Shown one piece after another: positions 60,049 through 64,000 of a stretch of 64,000 nucleotides of DNA; position 1 is the first letter of the stretch, and every line of letters starts with the position of its first letter. The DNA is from JBBDLF01 sp040879025 (lineage in GTDB: Bacteria; Pseudomonadota; Gammaproteobacteria; Pseudomonadales; Pseudohongiellaceae). The stretch lies in NCBI GenBank assembly GCA_040879025.1, contig JBBDLF010000039.1, positions 1 to 64,000 of the forward strand, in the 5' to 3' direction. The notes below the pieces were generated by a model. That model saw only the letters and a list, made by a program, of their open reading frames with translations, ran no database searches and was not told where the DNA came from. A program made the translations under genes and the position numbers.

Positions 60049-62061
60049 TCAGCCGGCCGCCTGCCTGCTTCGTCTACGGGTTCTGAGAAAGCCCGCGGCC
60101 AGTAGTACGACTGTCAGCAGGACAGGAACCCCGGCGACATTGACCCACTTCAACGTCGCACCGAGTTGCTCTATATCTTCGTTGAGTTGATGTTGTACAT
60201 CGCGCAGCCGCCGGCGGGTTTGCAGCAGTTCCTCGTTGAATCTGTCAACTTCAGCCTGCTGTTCCGGAGTCAGCTGGGCAATGGGCTGACCCGCGTCATT
60301 CTGGCTCAATTCGGCCATCGCCTCTTCGGTGGCGGCAAGATTTTCAAGCAATTCAGCTTCTTCTGCTCGCAGTCTGTCATCCGCCGCGCGTTGCAAATCC
60401 AGCACGCGGGTGAAAGGTCTGGAATAGCGGCCGCGGCTTCGAATGCTGACCAGATCAGCGCCGCCACTGAGGTTATCGAGTGAGTTCACAAAAAAATCAC
60501 CGTTGTTGGCAAACGGTTGAGGAATACGCTGGCCGAGAAACTGTGACACCTGCACCCACAGTCGGTCGGTGAGTATGTCGGTGTCAGCGACCACGACCAG
60601 ATTTACCGGGCCGATGGATGCATTGATGTGCTCAGCCGGCTGTTCGACTTCGGTCGCTTCGGCGTCATCGGAAGGTCCAGCGACATCTGTACCAATGACG
60701 TCATCGTTGACGATTCCGCCATCGGTTTCCTCGATTTCCTCCGGGTCGATGGCGGCGGACTCTTCCGGTTCCGGACGACCCTCGGGGAATGCGGTGGCAA
60801 CAGGCCCCGAGACGCGGGCAGCGATGGTAAAGCGCTGATCCGCGGATTCAAATTCATCAAACAGTATGGAAGGATCACTGACGTCCTGCACCAGACCGGC
60901 GTCCATTAACATCGCATTGCTGCTCGACCGGATCAAGGGTTCGAAAGTGGTGGTGGCGCCCTCGACCGGACTGATGGCTCCCGCGGAAGAAAGATTGATC
61001 GACTCCAGGCTGTTGGTCACAATGTCATCAAGGGTCAATCCCGCGCGCTGTACTCCCAGCATACCGAGGTGAGCCACCGGCTGCTGGTTTTGCCCCATCA
61101 TCACCCGCAATGCAAAATCACTGTCAGTCAGCACCTTGTCGTCATCATACTCGACACCCCAGGCCCGCAACAGTCGGGGCATGTCTGAGCCGACGTTTGC
61201 TGGAATGGTCGTACCGAAATTCGAGGAACTGATGAGAGAATCGGCGTTGGGGTCGAGAAACACGATAGCCTTGCCGCTGCGCAGTACGTGCTGGTCGATC
61301 GCATAAAGGGTCTGCTCGCTGAGTTCGTAAGGATGAACGACCACCAGAATTTCCACGTCCTCTTGGATCTGTACGGTATCACCGGGAATACGGCGGATTT
61401 CATAGAGCTGGCGGGCAATATCCATTACCATCCAGGGTGGTGTTGCCTGCCCGACGGACGGGTTGAAGCCGCCGTCGATATCCAATTCCGTAATCAGGCC
61501 GATCACCTGCCGCTCCGGATTCGCCACCTGGGTGATCAGTTTGGCGAATTCATATTCCAGAAATTCCTCCTGGTCAGGACGAATCAGGGGAATTGTTTCA
61601 AAAATACGGCCGCCATTGTCAGCAGGCCGGGTCTGGGCCGCAACCAGGCCGAAATACACCGCCTCCCCCCCCTGTGTCACCGGTACAGCCTGAATGGCGA
61701 ACTGGGTCGCCAGGTCCTCTTCCTCCGAAAACGGCTGCGGGTCTATGACTTCCAGGCTCAGGTTGCCGTCACTGGCAATGACTATCTCCTCGAGCAACTC
61801 GGTAACGCGGGTGGCATAACTTCTGATTTGCGGTACATCAGCGGTCGCCGCATCCGAATAGAAAAACATCAACTCGACCGGCTGCTCCAGGTTGGAGACG
61901 ATATTGCGCGTGCCCTCCGAGAGGGAATACAGTCTGTCTTCGGTCAGATCGACGCGGTACCCGGGCAGCGTACTGATCAGCGCCACAAGTAGTACCAGCG
62001 ACAGTGCAATCGCCAGCAGGCCCGTTGTTGACCAAAGCGGTTTCAGAGAATATTTTCCCAT
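60049..62061 (-). CDS. GldG-family ABC auxiliary protein
   Basis: A 670-residue protein with an N-terminal membrane helix (about 13-33), a large extracytoplasmic part starting YRVDLTEDRLYSLSEGTRNI, as in GldG/DUF4350-type ABC subunits, an acidic low-complexity stretch at about 415-475, a coiled coil at about 585-640 (AEEAELLENLAATEEAMAEL) and a final helix near the C-terminus. It overlaps the permease gene by one base (TAATG) and completes an ATPase-permease-GldG export system. In gliding bacteria GldAFG supports motility; in other proteobacteria its cargo is unknown. Confidence 0.85.
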   Translation of the reverse strand: MGKYSLKPLWSTTGLLAIALSLVLLVALISTLPGYRVDLTEDRLYSLSEGTRNIVSNLEQPVELMFFYSDAATADVPQIRSYATRVTELLEEIVIASDGNLSLEVIDPQPFSEEEDLATQFAIQAVPVTQGGEAVYFGLVAAQTRPADNGGRIFETIPLIRPDQEEFLEYEFAKLITQVANPERQVIGLITELDIDGGFNPSVGQATPPWMVMDIARQLYEIRRIPGDTVQIQEDVEILVVVHPYELSEQTLYAIDQHVLRSGKAIVFLDPNADSLISSSNFGTTIPANVGSDMPRLLRAWGVEYDDDKVLTDSDFALRVMMGQNQQPVAHLGMLGVQRAGLTLDDIVTNSLESINLSSAGAISPVEGATTTFEPLIRSSSNAMLMDAGLVQDVSDPSILFDEFESADQRFTIAARVSGPVATAFPEGRPEPEESAAIDPEEIEETDGGIVNDDVIGTDVAGPSDDAEATEVEQPAEHINASIGPVNLVVVADTDILTDRLWVQVSQFLGQRIPQPFANNGDFFVNSLDNLSGGADLVSIRSRGRYSRPFTRVLDLQRAADDRLRAEEAELLENLAATEEAMAELSQNDAGQPIAQLTPEQQAEVDRFNEELLQTRRRLRDVQHQLNEDIEQLGATLKWVNVAGVPVLLTVVLLAAGFLRTRRRSRQAAG

Positions 62062-62795
62062 TAGTTTCCCTTCTTCATTTCGATAACCACGGCGCTGGCC
62101 AGTAACCAGGCCAGGATAAACACCGTGAAGAACAGAAGATCCCGTATATCGAGTACGCCTTTGCTGATGGATTCAAAGTGAGTAAGAAAGCCCATGGCAG
62201 CGAATGCATCCACCAGAAACTGTGGAACCCACGCGGGGAAGGCATCAAGAACGATAGGCGAACCCATGATGACAAACAGAAAGCAGATACTGACCGTCAG
62301 AATAAAGGCGATCACCGGGTTTTTTGTCGCCGCGGACATACAGGACCCGATCGACAGGAAACCTCCGGCCATGAACCAGCTGCCAAGATAGGCGGCGACG
62401 ATGACGCCATTGTCGGGATCGCCAAGATAATTCACCGTGATCCATAACGGAAAGGTCAACGCCAGTGCAAGACCGGTGAGTACCCAGGCTGCAAGAAATT
62501 TTCCCAATACGGCGTCAGCCAGAGTAATGGGCAGGGTCAGCAGTAGTTCGATGGTGCCCGTTTTACGTTCGTCAGCCCACAGGCTCATTGCCACCGCCGG
62601 CACCATAAACAGATACAGCCACGGGTGGAAGCTGAAGAACGGCAACAGGTCTGCCTGACCCCGAACATAGAAGCCGCCCATATCAAACGTAAAAATGCCG
62701 TTCATGATCAGGAAAATGACTATAAAGATATACGCCAGCGGGGTAGCAAAGTAGCCTGCCAGTTCCCGTCTGAAGATGATACCGAGATTTGCCAT
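62061..62795 (-). CDS. ABC-2 type permease, GldF-like
   Basis: A 244-residue membrane protein with six helices, beginning IIFRRELAGYFATPLAYIFIVIFL and containing LYLFMVPAVAMSLWADERKTGTIELLLTLPI, the signature of GldF/NosY-type permeases. The ATG 62795 follows GGGGAGAGAAC. It lies 61 bases after the ATPase gene and overlaps the GldG gene by one base, so it is the middle gene of the three-gene operon. Confidence 0.92.
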   Translation of the reverse strand: MANLGIIFRRELAGYFATPLAYIFIVIFLIMNGIFTFDMGGFYVRGQADLLPFFSFHPWLYLFMVPAVAMSLWADERKTGTIELLLTLPITLADAVLGKFLAAWVLTGLALALTFPLWITVNYLGDPDNGVIVAAYLGSWFMAGGFLSIGSCMSAATKNPVIAFILTVSICFLFVIMGSPIVLDAFPAWVPQFLVDAFAAMGFLTHFESISKGVLDIRDLLFFTVFILAWLLASAVVIEMKKGN

Positions 62796-62856
62796 TACTG
62801 TTCTCTCCCCAATCTCCCTGCCCGCACACACACGGTTCGATTCATTCGCCGCAAGT

Positions 62857-63783
62857 CTATTGCGCGCCCTGCGTTACCGTTCTGAACACGTCTTCCAGTT
62901 GGCCCCGGTTGACATGGAATTCAGCTACCGGCCAGTTGCGTTCCTGGGCCAGTTCTGAAATTTCGGTAAAAATGGGCCTGCCGTCTTTCGCTAGGATGAT
63001 GTAGCTCAACGCATCCTCGCCGCTTTGTTCGACGTCCTGTATATCGACAACCCCGGCAAGGTCCGTGCGCAAATCGAACGCGGAAGTCAGCCGGATGCTG
63101 ACTGCCTGGTGATAACGCGACCTGGCTTCCAGCTCGGCGGGGGTGCCGTCAGCGACAATGCGGCCCTGGTTGATGATAATCGCACGGGTACAGACCGCAC
63201 GGACTTCTTCAAGTATGTGTGTTGAAATAATGACTATCTTGTCTGTGGCCAGATTTTTGATCAACTGCCTGACGTGTTGCTTCTGGTTGGGATCAAGGCC
63301 GTCGGTCGGTTCATCCAGAATCAGCACCTTGGGGTCATGCATGATAGCCTGCGCCAGACCCACGCGCCGTTTGAAACCCTTTGACAGAGTTTCGATGGTC
63401 TGGTGGCAAACCGGCCTCAGGTCGACCTCGTTTATTACATGGTCCACTTTTTGTGTCAGTTCAGCGCCGCTGAGGCCCCGCACATGGGCGATGAAATTGA
63501 GGAATTCCAGCGTGGTCATGTCACCGTAGCTGGGAGCGCCCTCAGGCAGGTAGCCAATCAGCGACTTCGTTTCTATCGGATTTTTCGCAATGTCAAAACC
63601 ATCTATCGTGACGCTTCCCTCGGTTGCCGCCAGGAACCCGGTTATCACTTTCATCGTGGTGGATTTGCCGGCACCATTGGGGCCGAGAAAGCCGAGCACT
63701 TCCCCTTCTTTCACGGTAAAACTCAAATCGTCGACAGCGGTGAACTGATCAAATCTCTTGGTTAAGTGGCTAATTTCGATCAT
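62857..63783 (-). CDS. ABC transporter ATP-binding protein, GldA-like
   Basis: A 308-residue ATPase: Walker A GPNGAGKSTT near 38, Q-loop GYLPEGAPSYGDM, signature LSKGFKRRVGLAQA, Walker B VLILDEPTDGLDPNQ, switch ISTHILEE. The C-terminal 80 residues form the extra domain typical of ABC-2 drug/GldA ATPases. It is first in the operon with the GldF- and GldG-like genes. The start MIEISHLTKRF is chosen; upstream in-frame codons add sequence without family support. Confidence 0.93.
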   Translation of the reverse strand: MIEISHLTKRFDQFTAVDDLSFTVKEGEVLGFLGPNGAGKSTTMKVITGFLAATEGSVTIDGFDIAKNPIETKSLIGYLPEGAPSYGDMTTLEFLNFIAHVRGLSGAELTQKVDHVINEVDLRPVCHQTIETLSKGFKRRVGLAQAIMHDPKVLILDEPTDGLDPNQKQHVRQLIKNLATDKIVIISTHILEEVRAVCTRAIIINQGRIVADGTPAELEARSRYHQAVSIRLTSAFDLRTDLAGVVDIQDVEQSGEDALSYIILAKDGRPIFTEISELAQERNWPVAEFHVNRGQLEDVFRTVTQGAQ

Positions 63784-63925
63784 TTTATAAACCTGGTGTT
63801 GAATCCGTGGCGACATTCAGCGACGCTTGCAGGCACTATCCCGCCCGAACTGCGGGCTCCTTTCGGACGCGCAAAGATGATGGGCAAATATAGGCGTCTT
63901 ACATTGGTTTTTCAAGAATCAATAA

Positions 63926-64000
63926 ATGGGGTCAGAGTAAAAATACAGTAGTTAGATAAATGGGGTCCCCAAAACTACTGTATTTTTACTCTGACCCCAT
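63926..64000. repeat. Long perfect REP-type inverted repeat at window edge
   Basis: A 28-base arm (63926-63953, beginning ATGGGGTCAGAGTAAAAA) recurs as an exact reverse complement at 63973-64000, with a 19-base loop that holds another ATGGGGTC. The GGGGTCAGAGTAAAA end is typical of REP elements and their RAYT transposase genes. The window stops exactly at the right end, so a neighbouring transposase cannot be excluded. The rest of 63784-63925 shows nothing else. Confidence 0.75.

Noticed and set aside
1..64000. CRISPR arrays, prophage genes, toxin-antitoxin or defence islands
   Set aside because: Looked for throughout; no repeat-spacer pattern, integrase, phage structural gene or known defence gene was recognised.

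Overview
The window reads as a chromosomal segment of a free-living, respiring gammaproteobacterium, probably near the Pseudomonadales or former Cellvibrionales; this placement is inferred from gene order and family membership, not from a marker phylogeny. Housekeeping blocks typical of gammaproteobacteria are present: cysQ / yrfG-hslR-pckA, gshA, dsbB, hemB, trxA-rho-ubiD, and hemC-hemD divergent from argH. Nearly every base is coding. I saw no rRNA, tRNA, CRISPR array, prophage or intact insertion sequence.

Left part (1-12.7 kb): a truncated secreted mannanase-like protein; a DinB-fold protein; a YtrA-type GntR regulator with an ABC ATPase and an ABC permease fused to an alpha/beta hydrolase; an ArsR regulator with an SRPBCC protein; a TonB-dependent receptor divergent from a QseB/PmrA-like two-component pair; a CBS-domain protein. 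Second part (13-26 kb): a cytochrome P460-like protein, an ECF sigma factor with a small zinc anti-sigma candidate and DoxX; a large unrecognised secreted protein; a glycosidase-like/LPS-kinase-like fusion; then, beyond a REP-like inverted repeat, a periplasmic oxidation cluster (diheme cytochrome c, PQQ dehydrogenase lacking the usual Cys-Cys pair, a heme/copper monooxygenase-like protein and an unknown partner).

Middle part (26-37 kb) is the regulatory centre. A complete GlrK-QseG-GlrR set (sensor, lipoprotein, sigma-54 activator) is followed by two tandem periplasmic EF-hand genes, each preceded by a sequence matching the sigma-54 -24/-12 promoter, then a decayed third copy and duplicated terminators. 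Next comes an ABC ATPase/HlyD efflux operon whose permease survives only as a 3' fragment. It is divergent from a second sigma-54 activator/sensor pair, with a sigma-54 promoter and three related dyads in between. Together these suggest two neighbouring sigma-54 envelope-response circuits.

Right part (37-64 kb): a beta-lactamase-fold protein with an altered SxxK motif; cysQ, yrfG, hslR and pckA (with a 15-codon upstream ORF whose stop abuts pckA); gshA; dsbB; a TVP38-flavoprotein disulfide reductase fusion; heme genes; trxA, rho (with a C-rich leader), ubiD, hemD/hemC, argH; an HtrA-like protease; the ABC-F protein YheS; an OmpR-type two-component pair; and a Gld-type ABC export system. The window ends in a long perfect inverted repeat of REP type.
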